A DNA stretch of 48,378 nucleotides from Planctomycetota bacterium (GTDB lineage: Bacteria; Planctomycetota; B15-G4). A program made the translations under genes and the position numbers. Shown piece by piece: positions 18,028 to 27,276 of this stretch. Where the stretch lies: the NCBI GenBank assembly GCA_029259725.1, contig JAJDER010000149.1:1-48378 (forward strand), written 5' to 3'. The notes below the pieces were generated by a model. It saw only the letters and a list, made by a program, of their open reading frames with translations. It did not search any database and had not been told where the DNA came from. How positions within the stretch are numbered: the first letter of the stretch is position 1; every line of letters starts with the position of its first letter.

Positions 18028-19571
18028 GTCCGCACGCCGACGGGAGCGGCGAGCAGATCGTAGCCCTGGGCGCCGGTGATCTTCACGCGCAGGAAGTCGC
18101 CGGGCTCGGGGCCGGACTCCGGGCCGGACTCCGGGCCGGACTCGGGGCCGGACTCGGGGCCGGGGGACGCGAGGCGGATCAGCACGCGGCCATCGATCTC
18201 GGGGGCGTCGCTGGCGCGGCGGGCCACGGCCAGCTCGGCGTCGGCCGCGTCCACGAGCACCTCGACCTCCGCACCGCGCGCGGCGGCGTTGGCCGCGGAG
18301 ACCAGCTTGCGCTGGCGGCGCATGACCTCGTCGCGACGGGCCTTGGCAACTTCGCGAGGGACCGCATCGGCGAGCCGGTAGGCCTCGGTGTTCTCCTCGG
18401 GCGACCAGGCGAAGCAGCCCAGCCGGTCGAAGCGCAGCTCCTCGAGCAGGTCGAGCAGGCGCTGGTGGGCCGCCTCCGTCTCGCCGGGAAAGCCGCTGAG
18501 CAGCGTCGTGCGCAGGGTGATGCCGGGGACCTCCTCGCGCAGGCGGCCGACCACTTCGCGGATGCGGGCGGCCGTGGTGCCGCGACGCATGGCACGCAGG
18601 ACGTCGTCGTCACCGTGCTGCACGGGCATGTCGAGGTAGGGCACGACGTTGGGCACGCGGCCCATGGCCCGGATCAGCCGGTCGTCGATGGTGGCGGGAT
18701 GGGCGTACATGACGCGCACCCAGGCCAACCCGTCGATCTCACCCAGGCGCTCCAGCAGGTCGGCCAGCCCGTAGCCGGCCGCCAGGTCCTTGCCGTAGTC
18801 GGTGCTGTCCTCGGCGATCAGGGTCAGCTCGCGGGCCCCGACGGCGACCAGTGCCTCGGCCTCCTCCGCGAGCACGTCGATCGGCTTGCTCTTGAGCTTG
18901 CCGCGGATCTTCGGGATCGCGCAGAACGCGCAGACGTGGTTGCAGCCCTCGCCGAGACGCAGGTAGGCGGTGTGCCGCGGCGTGAGCAGCGCCCGTCCGA
19001 GATCCGAGTCGAAGCCCTTCATGCGCCCACCGGGACGCTCGGGTCGATCGGTGTCGGTGCCGGTCTCGTAGGAGCGGCTGGTGGCAGCGCGCGGTCCGGC
19101 GGCCGTGCCCGCACCGGCCGCGGCCTCCGCAGCGGCCTCCGTGCCCGCGCCGCCCTCGGCCGCCGGGCAGGCCGCCGACACGCCGTAGCCCAGCACCGAG
19201 CGCACGATGGACGGCACGCCCGAGTAGTCCGACAGCGGCAGGAAGGCGTCGACCTCGGGGATCTCGGCGGACAGCTGCGCCGCGTGAAGCTCCACCAGGC
19301 AGCCGGTCACGACCACGCCCGCGACGACGCCCTGCCGCTTGAGCTCCACGTAGCGCAGGATCGTGTCGATGGACTCCTCGCGCGCATCCTCGATGAAGCC
19401 GCAGGTGTTGACCACGACCACGTCGGATTCCGCCGGGTCCCCCACCAGCTCGATCCCGGCCCGGGCCATGTGGCCGACCATGACCTCGCTGTCGACGAGG
19501 TTCTTGCTGCAGCCGAGGGAGACCAGGCTCACCGTCGGGGCCGCGGAGGGGGTCATTCCGGGATCAGGCAT
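18024..19571 (-). CDS. rimO: Ribosomal protein uS12 methylthiotransferase RimO
   Basis: The 515-residue radical-SAM enzyme adds a methylthio group to an Asp of ribosomal protein uS12. The N-terminal domain (VSLVSLGCSKNLVDSEVM, NTCGFIEDAREESI) supplies the auxiliary cluster cysteines. The radical-SAM CxxxCxxC motif is in EGCNHVCAFCAIPKIRGKLK, and a TRAM domain ends the protein. The opening is RimO-type rather than MiaB-type. The protein is about 70 residues longer than usual. One insert is an Ala/Gly-rich stretch of about 50 residues before the radical-SAM domain; the other is an SGPE tetrapeptide repeat in the TRAM domain. A TAGAAT box nine bases before ATG 19571 suggests a near-leaderless mRNA heading rimO-pgsA-pgpA. 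Confidence 0.94.
   Translation of the reverse strand: MPDPGMTPSAAPTVSLVSLGCSKNLVDSEVMVGHMARAGIELVGDPAESDVVVVNTCGFIEDAREESIDTILRYVELKRQGVVAGVVVTGCLVELHAAQLSAEIPEVDAFLPLSDYSGVPSIVRSVLGYGVSAACPAAEGGAGTEAAAEAAAGAGTAAGPRAATSRSYETGTDTDRPERPGGRMKGFDSDLGRALLTPRHTAYLRLGEGCNHVCAFCAIPKIRGKLKSKPIDVLAEEAEALVAVGARELTLIAEDSTDYGKDLAAGYGLADLLERLGEIDGLAWVRVMYAHPATIDDRLIRAMGRVPNVVPYLDMPVQHGDDDVLRAMRRGTTAARIREVVGRLREEVPGITLRTTLLSGFPGETEAAHQRLLDLLEELRFDRLGCFAWSPEENTEAYRLADAVPREVAKARRDEVMRRQRKLVSAANAAARGAEVEVLVDAADAELAVARRASDAPEIDGRVLIRLASPGPESGPESGPESGPESGPEPGDFLRVKITGAQGYDLLAAPVGVRT
18099..18158 (-). repeat. 12-bp tandem repeat inside rimO (SGPE units)
   Basis: Four close copies of a 12-base unit, GCCGGACTCSGG on the plus strand, occupy 18111-18158 in exact phase, preceded by one degenerate copy at 18099-18110. 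Because the unit is 12 bases long the reading frame of rimO is kept and each unit encodes four residues (SGPE). Copies come in two variants, CCGG and CGGG endings, suggesting stepwise duplication. Confidence 0.85.
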
Positions 19572-19580
19572 GAACCGAGG

Positions 19581-19586
19581 ATTCTA
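19581..19586 (-). promoter_or_regulatory. -10 box of the rimO-pgsA-pgpA operon
   Basis: On the minus strand TAGAAT (five of six matches to TATAAT) lies nine bases before ATG 19571. There is no Shine-Dalgarno motif between them, so the transcript would have almost no leader. No clear -35 box is visible. Confidence 0.45.
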
Positions 19587-19774
19587 ACGACCGGGGCCTG
19601 TCTCGCGCTTCTCCCGCCCGCGGGCCCGAGCCCTCACGAGCCTCACTCGGGCCTCCCCTCGGTTGCCGTCCGGTTGTCGAAGGGCTGGATCGGCTGTACA
19701 CCGAAGACACCGCGCGACCGCGCCGGACGCATTCCGCCTGCGCGGTCGGGACCTGGAAACACGAGGAAGGATCC

Positions 19775-22345
19775 ATGGACACGCCTCCGCCGGCCGGCCG
19801 TCGGCCCGTCTCCCTCCGAGGCCACGGGCGACTGCTGGCCGCCGCGCTGTTGCTGCTGGCCCTCGGGCCACCGGCTCGCGCCCATGCGCCCCACGACACG
19901 GCCGAGCTGCTCGTCTTCTCGCCGGACTTCGACACCGACGGCATCGCCCTGGCCAGTTGCCAGCTGTCCGAGAAGCCGCTCCTCGCCCGAACCCTCGACG
20001 GAGGGAAGAGCTGGCAGCTCTACGCGCCGCCGATGGTCCTCGACGCGATCTCGCAGCTGGCCTTCTCCCCCGACTTCACCAACGACCAGACGATCTTCGC
20101 CTCGACCGAGGAAGGCGGGATGTGGCGCAGCACCGACGGCGGCGGCAGCTGGGAGCCGATCGACGTCGGCCTCACCGACCCGGCCTGCTTCGACGTCGCC
20201 GTCTCGCCCGATTACGCCAACGACCGGACCCTGATCACCGCCACCGGCTCGGGTGTCTTCCGGTCCGACGACGGTGGCGACACCTGGGTGTCCACGACGC
20301 TCTTCGGCCTGAAGCTGAAGAGCTGCGCCTTCGGGCTCGGGCCGGACGATCGCGTCGTCGCCTTCGCCGCCGACACGACCATGCATCGCAGCATCGACGG
20401 CGGCCTGACCTGGTCCAACATCACGACCTGGCCGTTCCCCGTGTCGTCCATCGCGCTCAGCGCGGACTTCACGACCGACGCGACACTCACGGTGTGCTTC
20501 GGCCGCTTCGGTCAGGGCATCCAGCTCAGCACGGACCTGGGCAACGCCTGGGCCCCGATGGTCACGGGGCTCACGGACAGCTTCATCAACCGCGTGCGCT
20601 TCGCGAGCGACGGGACGCTGTTCGCCGTCGGGCAGACCGAGGCGTTGTTCCGCGCGTCGTCGGCGGGCACGGCCTGGACGCTCTTCGCCGGCGAGGGCTA
20701 CGAGGTGCTGAGCGACCTGACCTTCAACCACTACCGCGACGTCGCCGTGTCGCCGACGTACGCCACCGACGGCGAGGTCTGGGTCGCCGGCTTCGAGGGC
20801 ATCTTCGTGTCCGAGGATCAGGGCCAGACGGTGCGGCAACTGGACTTGTACAGCCAGCGGGCGCTGCGTGGACTGGTCGTGTCGCCGCAGTTCGCCGCTG
20901 ATCGCACGCTCTTCACCGCCAGCTACGGTGGCGGGATCCTGCGCTACGGGCCCGCGACCGGGATCGGCCCTGCGCCGGGCGCGGTCGGCCCCACGCTGCG
21001 GCCGGCGGGACCCGGACCCGGGAGCTCCGCGGGCGGGCCGATCGCTCCGCTGGGTCCACCCGGAGGTGGCCCGGGTGCGCTGTCGGCCGGTTGGACCTCG
21101 CGCAGCCAGGGCATCTTCAGCCCGTACAGCGCTGGCCTGTGGATCTCGCCGAGCTACGCCACCGATCGCACGCTCTTCTACACCTACAACGGTCTGTGGA
21201 TCTCCCAGGACGCCGGTCTCAGCTGGACGCCCAAGGACAGCCCACCCGGCGTGGTCATCGTGCGCACCGTCGGCATCACGCCGGACTGGCCCGGCGATCA
21301 GACCCTGTTCATCGGCACGAGCCTGGGGGACGGCACCTGGCGCAGCACCGAGGGCGGTGACAACTGGCAGGAGCTGGGCGGGCTGCCCGCCGACCACACC
21401 ACGCGCTGGGTGCTGCCCACGCCCACCTGGGGCGCCGACGGCACGGCCTACCTGGCCACCAAGCGCAAGGGCATCTGGAAGACCACCGACCGCGGCGACA
21501 CCTGGACCGAGGTCTCCACCGGCCTACCCGAGGACATCAACCTGCGCGTGATGGCCATGTCGCCGGACTTCACCTTCGACCAGACCCTGTTCATCGGCAC
21601 CCGACAGGGCGGGCTCTTCCGCTCCACCGATGCCGCCGCCAGCTGGGTCGAGGTCGGCGGCGGTCTGCCCGAGAGCGACGTGCTGAGCGTGGAACACCTC
21701 GCCTGCTCGCCGGATTTCGCCGTCGACGGCACGCTGTGGATCGCGACGCTGTCCCACGGCGTGTGGCGTTCCGTCGACGGTGGGGACACCTGGGCGGCGT
21801 CGAGCACCAGTCTCGCGACCACCTCGACGCGGCTCGTCGAGCCGTCGCCCGACTTCGCGCAGGACAGCACCGTGTTCTGCGCGACGCAGGACGGCGCGCT
21901 GCTCTCCACCGATGGCGGCGTGTCCTGGGAGTCGCTGCCCGGCTACACGCGGCTCGATGACAAGAAGTCCTTTGTCGCCCATGACGGTTTCTGGCTCGAG
22001 GAGACCACCGCGGGCGTCATGGCGCAGACCATCACGCGCAGCGACGAGGCCGGCGCCGAGACCTTCCTGACCTTCAACGGCACGGGCGCAGCGTGGCATG
22101 CGGTCAAGCGTCCGGACGGCGGGATCGCCGAGGTGTTCCTCGACGACCAGCTCGTGGCCGGCGTGGATCTGTACGCGCCGACCTCCGGGGAGAGCGAGGT
22201 GGCCTGGTCCGTCGGCGAGCTGCCCCAGGGCCCGCACCGCGTCGTCGTGCGCGTCACCGGCAGCGCCAACGCGGCCTCGAGCGGTGCGATCGTCGCGTCC
22301 GACGGTTTCGCCTATCGCTACCTGCACGGACCGGCGCTGGACTGA
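19775..22345 (+). CDS. Secreted Asp-box (BNR/sortilin-like) propeller protein
   Basis: The 856-residue product has a signal peptide (hydrophobic core LLAAALLLLALG, ending near PPARA). About eleven Asp-box motifs (SxDxGxxW) follow, such as STDGGGSW, SDDGGDTW, STEGGDNW and TTDRGDTW, alternating with FSPDFxxDxT strands as in photosynthesis-stability-factor and sortilin-like propellers. A Gly/Pro-rich linker near residues 393-440 divides the repeats into two blades-sets, suggesting two propellers. The last about 130 residues form a beta-rich domain (TFLTFNGTGAAWHAVKR) resembling a carbohydrate-binding module. The sialidase catalytic residues cannot be assigned, so an enzyme activity is not claimed. 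ATG 19775 has a GAGGAAGG ribosome binding site. It is transcribed away from rimO. Confidence 0.85.
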   Translation: MDTPPPAGRRPVSLRGHGRLLAAALLLLALGPPARAHAPHDTAELLVFSPDFDTDGIALASCQLSEKPLLARTLDGGKSWQLYAPPMVLDAISQLAFSPDFTNDQTIFASTEEGGMWRSTDGGGSWEPIDVGLTDPACFDVAVSPDYANDRTLITATGSGVFRSDDGGDTWVSTTLFGLKLKSCAFGLGPDDRVVAFAADTTMHRSIDGGLTWSNITTWPFPVSSIALSADFTTDATLTVCFGRFGQGIQLSTDLGNAWAPMVTGLTDSFINRVRFASDGTLFAVGQTEALFRASSAGTAWTLFAGEGYEVLSDLTFNHYRDVAVSPTYATDGEVWVAGFEGIFVSEDQGQTVRQLDLYSQRALRGLVVSPQFAADRTLFTASYGGGILRYGPATGIGPAPGAVGPTLRPAGPGPGSSAGGPIAPLGPPGGGPGALSAGWTSRSQGIFSPYSAGLWISPSYATDRTLFYTYNGLWISQDAGLSWTPKDSPPGVVIVRTVGITPDWPGDQTLFIGTSLGDGTWRSTEGGDNWQELGGLPADHTTRWVLPTPTWGADGTAYLATKRKGIWKTTDRGDTWTEVSTGLPEDINLRVMAMSPDFTFDQTLFIGTRQGGLFRSTDAAASWVEVGGGLPESDVLSVEHLACSPDFAVDGTLWIATLSHGVWRSVDGGDTWAASSTSLATTSTRLVEPSPDFAQDSTVFCATQDGALLSTDGGVSWESLPGYTRLDDKKSFVAHDGFWLEETTAGVMAQTITRSDEAGAETFLTFNGTGAAWHAVKRPDGGIAEVFLDDQLVAGVDLYAPTSGESEVAWSVGELPQGPHRVVVRVTGSANAASSGAIVASDGFAYRYLHGPALD

Positions 22346-22355
22346 AGCGCCGGGC

Positions 22356-23123
22356 TCAGCCCAGCGCCGCGAGGAAGCGCTTCACGCGCTCGGCGTCGGT
22401 GCGCACGGTCTCGTACTCGCCGGGAGGCGCGGGCGTGCCCATGAAGACCTGCGCGTTGCGGTGCCGCATGCCGCTCTCGACACGGGCCGGCGCGGCGAAG
22501 TGGATCTCGCGGCAGCGCGTCTGTCGCGCCACCCGGGCGATGTTGTCCTCCATCACGCCACAGCCGGGCATCACGATCAGACGCTCGCCCGCCTGCTCCA
22601 CCAGCTCGGCCAGCACCGGCAGGGCGTCGACCACCGACGCGCGCCCCCCCGACGTCAGCACGCGATCCACGCCCAGCGCCACCAGGTCCTCGAGACTGCG
22701 CGACAGATCCCGCGACATGTCGAACGCGCGGTGGAAGGTGACCTCGAGGCCACCGGACCGGGCGCGCTCGACCAGCGGCGCGGTCGCGTCGCCGTCCACC
22801 AGACCCTCGGGCGTGAGCAGGCCGAGCACCACTCCGGCGACCCCGGCCGCGCCCAGGATCTCGATGTCGGCGGCCATCTCCTCGCGCTCGCTGGCGTCGT
22901 AGAGGAAGTCGCCGCCGCGCGGCCGGATCATGACCATGAGCGGCAGCGAGCAGGACTGCCGCGCGAGGCGCACCCGGCCTGCGCTCGGCGTGGTGCCGCC
23001 TTCGAGCAGGTCGGCGCAGAGTTCGATGCGGTCGGCGCCTCCGGTCTCCGCGGCGATGCAGCCCGTCACCGTCTCCAGGCAGACCTCGACCAGCGGGCGC
23101 TTGCCGGCGTCGGCGTGGGTCAT
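22356..23123 (-). CDS. cutC: CutC family protein
   Basis: The 255-residue TIM-barrel protein matches CutC. Typical segments are LVEVCLETVTGCIAAETGGA, RIELCADLLEGGTTPS, VMIRPRGGDFLYDASE, VTFHRAFDMSRD, LGVDRVLTSGGRAS and the late MPGCGVMEDNI. CutC was named for copper homeostasis in E. coli, but that role is disputed and the biochemical activity is unknown. ATG 23123 begins the family N-terminus; the open frame further upstream is the neighbouring gene out of frame. It lies seven bases after the lipoprotein gene and is convergent with the Asp-box gene. Confidence 0.93.
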   Translation of the reverse strand: MTHADAGKRPLVEVCLETVTGCIAAETGGADRIELCADLLEGGTTPSAGRVRLARQSCSLPLMVMIRPRGGDFLYDASEREEMAADIEILGAAGVAGVVLGLLTPEGLVDGDATAPLVERARSGGLEVTFHRAFDMSRDLSRSLEDLVALGVDRVLTSGGRASVVDALPVLAELVEQAGERLIVMPGCGVMEDNIARVARQTRCREIHFAAPARVESGMRHRNAQVFMGTPAPPGEYETVRTDAERVKRFLAALG

Positions 23124-23130
23124 GTCCGCT

Positions 23131-24219
23131 TCACTCCAGCTCGACGGAGGCCATGCCGCCGTCGCGCGCGCGCAGCTCGTCGTCGAAGGACGAGCAGTCC
23201 GAGATGTCGATCCAGGTCTCGTCCGGATCGAGGCTCCAGCGCAGCTCCAGCTGACGATCCGCCAGCCAGGCCAGCGAGGCGCCGGGCTCGGCCGGCCACT
23301 CGACGGCGAGCCAGTCCGCGAGCCAGGGGAAGCACTCCACCGAGCGCTTGAGGTCCTCCGGGTCGAAGAGTTCGCGCGCCGCGGCCAGCCACGCCTGCGG
23401 GTCCTCCCCCAGCCCGGCGGCGCCCAGGAACAGGAGCGGCTCGACATCCGCGCCGTTCGCGTCGGCGCCCTCCACGCTGGCCTTCACGAACGACCATCCG
23501 TGGAGCTGGAGCGCGCGCCGCAGGGCGACGAAGCCCACCGCGCGCTCCTCGGAGGTCGGATCCTCGGTGTGCAGACCGAGGAAACCCCTGCGCTCCACGA
23601 GCGCGTCACCCGAAGGCGCATGCAGGGCGGTGGGCGTGCTGAGGAAGCGGACGCGCTCGCCGTCGACCCGCAGCTGGAACTGGAGCGCACCGATCGCGAG
23701 CAGCAGGTTCATGAAGCGGGCCGCGCGCAGCGCCCGACTCTCCTCGCCGTAGCCGAGCCGATCGACCACGCGTTCGGCCACCGCGTCGCACAGGCCCTCC
23801 TCCACGGGGAGCGGAAGCCGATGCCACGGGTCCCGCTCGAGCAGGTGATGCACCAGCTCGTGCGCGAGGACCATCCGCCACGGGTTCTCGCCGCAGCACT
23901 CCGAGACCATGTAGTGGCGCAGGTGGATCCGGCCGTCGAGATACATGCCGGGCGTGCTCCCCGCCTCGAACACTCCACGCGTGAGCTCGAGCGCACCCTC
24001 GCGCACCCAGATCTCGACCCGCGTGAGGTCGGTGCCCGGCATCTCGGCGACCACCACCGGCGCCAGCTCGTCGAACGCCTCGGCGACCCGCTGCGCCTCG
24101 GCCGGCGACCAGGCCCACACGTCGGCCCGCTCGCCCGCGGCGAAGTGCAGCGGAGCCGTGGCTTCGCAGGCGGGCAGCAACAGGATCAGGGCGAGCACGG
24201 AGACCGGCGTCTGGCTCAC
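23131..24219 (-). CDS. Lipoprotein with a gluzincin-like HExxH motif
   Basis: The 362-residue product has a short lipoprotein signal, VSVLALILLLPAC, with Cys18. A zinc-metallopeptidase signature follows: His120-Glu121-x-x-His124 in MVLAHELVHHLLERD, then Glu140/Glu141 in VEEGLCDAVAERV, which fits the third metal ligand of gluzincins. The C-terminal half is unassigned and Glu/Leu-rich. I do not recognise the exact family; it resembles membrane-anchored peptidase-like proteins of unknown substrate. GTG 24219 overlaps the ftsK stop by four bases (GTGA), so it is coupled to ftsK, and cutC follows seven bases later. The gene is conventional in composition and shows no sign of transfer. Confidence 0.72.
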   Translation of the reverse strand: MSQTPVSVLALILLLPACEATAPLHFAAGERADVWAWSPAEAQRVAEAFDELAPVVVAEMPGTDLTRVEIWVREGALELTRGVFEAGSTPGMYLDGRIHLRHYMVSECCGENPWRMVLAHELVHHLLERDPWHRLPLPVEEGLCDAVAERVVDRLGYGEESRALRAARFMNLLLAIGALQFQLRVDGERVRFLSTPTALHAPSGDALVERRGFLGLHTEDPTSEERAVGFVALRRALQLHGWSFVKASVEGADANGADVEPLLFLGAAGLGEDPQAWLAAARELFDPEDLKRSVECFPWLADWLAVEWPAEPGASLAWLADRQLELRWSLDPDETWIDISDCSSFDDELRARDGGMASVELE

Positions 24220-27098
24220 TCCTGCTCGTCCTCGTCGCCGCTCTCGCGCGCCTCGGGGTTCATCGCGACCCAATCCTCGAGCGTCATCTGCACTTCGCGT
24301 GCCTGGCTGCCCTTGTACTCGCCGAGCACGCCCTCCTCGGCCATCAGGTCGATCAGCCGACTGGCGCGCGTGTAGCCGATGGCGAACTTGCGCTGCAGCA
24401 ACGACGCGCTCCCACGCTGGGTGCCGATGATGAAGCGCGTCGCGGCGTCGTAGAGGTCGTCGACCTCGGTCGGGTCCCGGTCGGCGCTCCTGCGCTGCAC
24501 CAGCTCCGGCTCGTAGGCCGGCCCGGACTCCGAGCGGATCGTGTCCATCACCAGCCGGACCTCTTCTTCGCTCGTGAACGTGCACTGACCGCGGACCACG
24601 TTGCTGCTGTGCGGCGGCAGGAACAGCATGTCGCCCTGGCCCAGCAGCTGCTCGGCGCCGTTGGTGTCCAGGATCACGCGGCTGTCGATCTTGCTCGACA
24701 CCATGAAGGCCACGCGCGTCGGCAGGTTGGCCTTGATCAGGCCCGTGATCACGTTGGTCGACGGACGCTGCGTGGCCAGGATGATGTGGATGCCCACCGC
24801 GCGGCTCTTGGCGGCCAGGCGCGTGATCGAGGTCTCGACTTCCTTCGCGGAGGTCATCATCAGGTCGGCCAGCTCGTCGACCACGATCACGATGAAGGGC
24901 AGGAACACCGGGAAGTCGGGGTCGTCGACGCGGTCACCGAAGCGATCGCGCAGGCCCTCCTTGCCCGACTTGTTGTAGCTGTAGATGTTCCGGACGCCGG
25001 CCTTGGCCAGGAGCTTGTAGCGCTCCTCCATCTTGACCACGGCCCACTCGAGGATGGCGGGCGCGCGCTTCATGTCGCTGACCACCGGACAGGCGAGGTG
25101 CGGCGCGTTCTCGAACTGCGAGAGCTCGACCATCTTCGGGTCGATCAGGATCAGCTTGACCTGCTCCGGAGAGCGCGTGAACAACCACGACACGATGATC
25201 GTGTTCAGGCACACGCTCTTGCCCGAGCCCGTCGCGCCGGCCACGAGCAGGTGCGGCATCTTGGCCAGGTCCACGATCATCGCGCGGCCCGCAGCGTCGC
25301 GACCGAGGAAGATCGGCAGGGCGAAGTTGTGGTCGGTGAACTCCTTGCTGGTCAGCAGCGGCTTGAGGCGCACCGACTCGCGGATCGGGTTGGGCACCTC
25401 GATCCCGATCGTGTTCTTGCCCGGGATCGGCGCGACGATGCGCACCGTGCGCGCGCGCAGGGCGATGGCCAGGTCGTCTTCGAGCGAGCGCACCTTCTCG
25501 ACCTTGATGCCCGGCGCGAGCTCCATCTCGAACATCGAGATGACCGGACCCTTCTGGATCTCCACGACGCGTGCCTCGACCTTGAAGCTGGCCAGGGTGC
25601 GCTCGAGGACCTTGGTCTTCTCGGTCAGGATCTCGTCGAGCTCCTCCTGGTCGACTTCCTCCTGGTCGTCGAGCAGGTCGGCGCCGGGGTAGCAGTAGGG
25701 CCCCTGCTCGACGAGCTCGACGTCGACGACGTCGCCCGCGGGGTTCAGCTCGGGCGGAGGCTCGAGGTCGTCCTTGGACTTGACCACCACCGCGCCGGCG
25801 GCCACGGCGAGGCCGACGTCACCGGCGAGGTCGTCCGACTCCGCGGCGGGCCCGTCGTCCGCCGGGTCCTCGTCCTCGTCCTCCTCCTCGTCCTCGTACT
25901 CATCCTCCTCGTACTCATCCTCCTCTTCCTCTTCCTCGTCTTCGTCCTCGTCCTCGTCCTCGTACACCCACTCCTCGTCTTCGGCGAGTTCGGCGTCGCG
26001 ATCGTCCTCGTCCTCGTCTTCTTCGTCCTCGAGCTCGGCGGTCACCCCGGACTTGCCCGGCTTGGTCTTGAAGGCGTCGAACAGGCCACGCTTGGCCGCG
26101 GGCTCGTCCTTCGCCTTGCGCTTGCCCTTGGCCGTGCTCCTGGAACGGGACGGACTGCTCCCGAGCTCGTCCTCGAGGCGGCGCTCGAGCATCGACGCCG
26201 GGATCGACGCGCCATCGATGCCCTCCAGCGCCTCGAACGCCGCGAGCTCACGCTCCGAGAGGTCCCCGGCGTCCAGCTCCGACGACTTCGCGCCGCGCCC
26301 CTTCCGGGTCGCTGTCGCCACCGCGGCCGCTGACGAGCGCGCCTCGAGGAGCTTGGCCTCGCGCATGGCACGCGCGTTCTCGCGGGCCTCGGCCGCGTCG
26401 ATCCGGGCCTGGCTCAAGGCCTCCTTGGCCCCCACGGCCTTGCGCGCCACGAAGCCCGCGCCCACGAGCAGCGAGGTGTAGACGTGGATGTCGGTCGCCA
26501 ACACGAACGTGATCAGGAACAGGACCACCAGCACGATGCGCGTGCCGATGATGCCCAGGCCCCCGGCCACGAGCAGCTGGTCGTTGATGAACTCGCCGAC
26601 CACTCCGCCCACCGGGAAGGGGCGCTCGGCCTGGCCGAACAGGTGCGCCGCGAGCGCGCTGGCGGAGACCAGGCACAGCAGCAGGCCCGAGGCCCGCAGC
26701 CCGACCGACTCACCGTCGATGCGGAAGAACAGCACGACCGACCACACCGCCAGGCACAGGACCAGCAGATAGCTGGCGTAGCCGAAAGCCCCGAGCAGCA
26801 GGACCGCCAGGCCCTCGCCGGTGGAACCGCACAGGTTCTTCCCCTGGTAGGCGCTCATGCACGCCAGCAGCGTGAACAGGGTGATGCCCATCATCGACAG
26901 GGCGATGATCTCCCGCAGCCGCGCTCGGGCCTCCTCGGACATGGGCTCGCGCTTCTTCGCCTTGGCCTTGCTGCGGCCACGGGTCCGGGCCGCCGTGGCC
27001 TGGGACTTCTGCCTGGCTGGACCCGCCTTCGCCGTCCGGGCCATCAGCTTGCTCAGCAGGGCTGGTGGCTTGCCGCGACTTTTCTTCCTGGATGCCAT
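24216..27098 (-). CDS. ftsK: DNA translocase FtsK/SpoIIIE
   Basis: The 960-residue protein moves chromosome termini through the closing septum. After a basic N-terminus there are four membrane spans (about 62-83, 98-125, 135-153, 173-201). A linker follows that contains a very acidic Asp/Glu tract, encoded around 25870-26040. The motor carries Walker A in VAGATGSGKSVCLN at about residue 620, Walker B in FIVIVVDELADLMM, and ILATQRPSTNVITGLIKAN. The C-terminal gamma winged helix (FIIGTQRGSASLLQRKFAIGYTRASRLIDLM) should read polar KOPS-like sequences. ATG 27098 starts MASRKKSRGK. The next gene overlaps its stop, and the PilZ gene is divergent. Confidence 0.95.
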   Translation of the reverse strand: MASRKKSRGKPPALLSKLMARTAKAGPARQKSQATAARTRGRSKAKAKKREPMSEEARARLREIIALSMMGITLFTLLACMSAYQGKNLCGSTGEGLAVLLLGAFGYASYLLVLCLAVWSVVLFFRIDGESVGLRASGLLLCLVSASALAAHLFGQAERPFPVGGVVGEFINDQLLVAGGLGIIGTRIVLVVLFLITFVLATDIHVYTSLLVGAGFVARKAVGAKEALSQARIDAAEARENARAMREAKLLEARSSAAAVATATRKGRGAKSSELDAGDLSERELAAFEALEGIDGASIPASMLERRLEDELGSSPSRSRSTAKGKRKAKDEPAAKRGLFDAFKTKPGKSGVTAELEDEEDEDEDDRDAELAEDEEWVYEDEDEDEDEEEEEEDEYEEDEYEDEEEDEDEDPADDGPAAESDDLAGDVGLAVAAGAVVVKSKDDLEPPPELNPAGDVVDVELVEQGPYCYPGADLLDDQEEVDQEELDEILTEKTKVLERTLASFKVEARVVEIQKGPVISMFEMELAPGIKVEKVRSLEDDLAIALRARTVRIVAPIPGKNTIGIEVPNPIRESVRLKPLLTSKEFTDHNFALPIFLGRDAAGRAMIVDLAKMPHLLVAGATGSGKSVCLNTIIVSWLFTRSPEQVKLILIDPKMVELSQFENAPHLACPVVSDMKRAPAILEWAVVKMEERYKLLAKAGVRNIYSYNKSGKEGLRDRFGDRVDDPDFPVFLPFIVIVVDELADLMMTSAKEVETSITRLAAKSRAVGIHIILATQRPSTNVITGLIKANLPTRVAFMVSSKIDSRVILDTNGAEQLLGQGDMLFLPPHSSNVVRGQCTFTSEEEVRLVMDTIRSESGPAYEPELVQRRSADRDPTEVDDLYDAATRFIIGTQRGSASLLQRKFAIGYTRASRLIDLMAEEGVLGEYKGSQAREVQMTLEDWVAMNPEARESGDEDEQE

Positions 27099-27276
27099 CG
27101 CTCTCGCGATCCCTCCCTCGGGCCCGGCCGCCACCGGGCAGAACGTCCTGGAAAGGGTGCCAGCCTGCGGACACCCCTTCCCTGATCACGTCGCGCTCGT
27201 ACCTGGACCCGAGGATGGCAACCGCCACACGCATGGCGGCTCAAGACGAGGGTGAGGCCGCGTCGACGAATTCATC

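Noticed and set aside
24609..26333. 574-residue open frame on the plus strand opposite ftsK
   Set aside because: It is Leu/Val/Arg-rich only because it reads the acidic FtsK tract backwards. It shows no domain and the opposite strand is clearly FtsK.
25774..26481. Ser-rich plus-strand frame opposite ftsK
   Set aside because: The Ser run is the other frame of the GAG/GAC-rich tract of FtsK and has no independent support.
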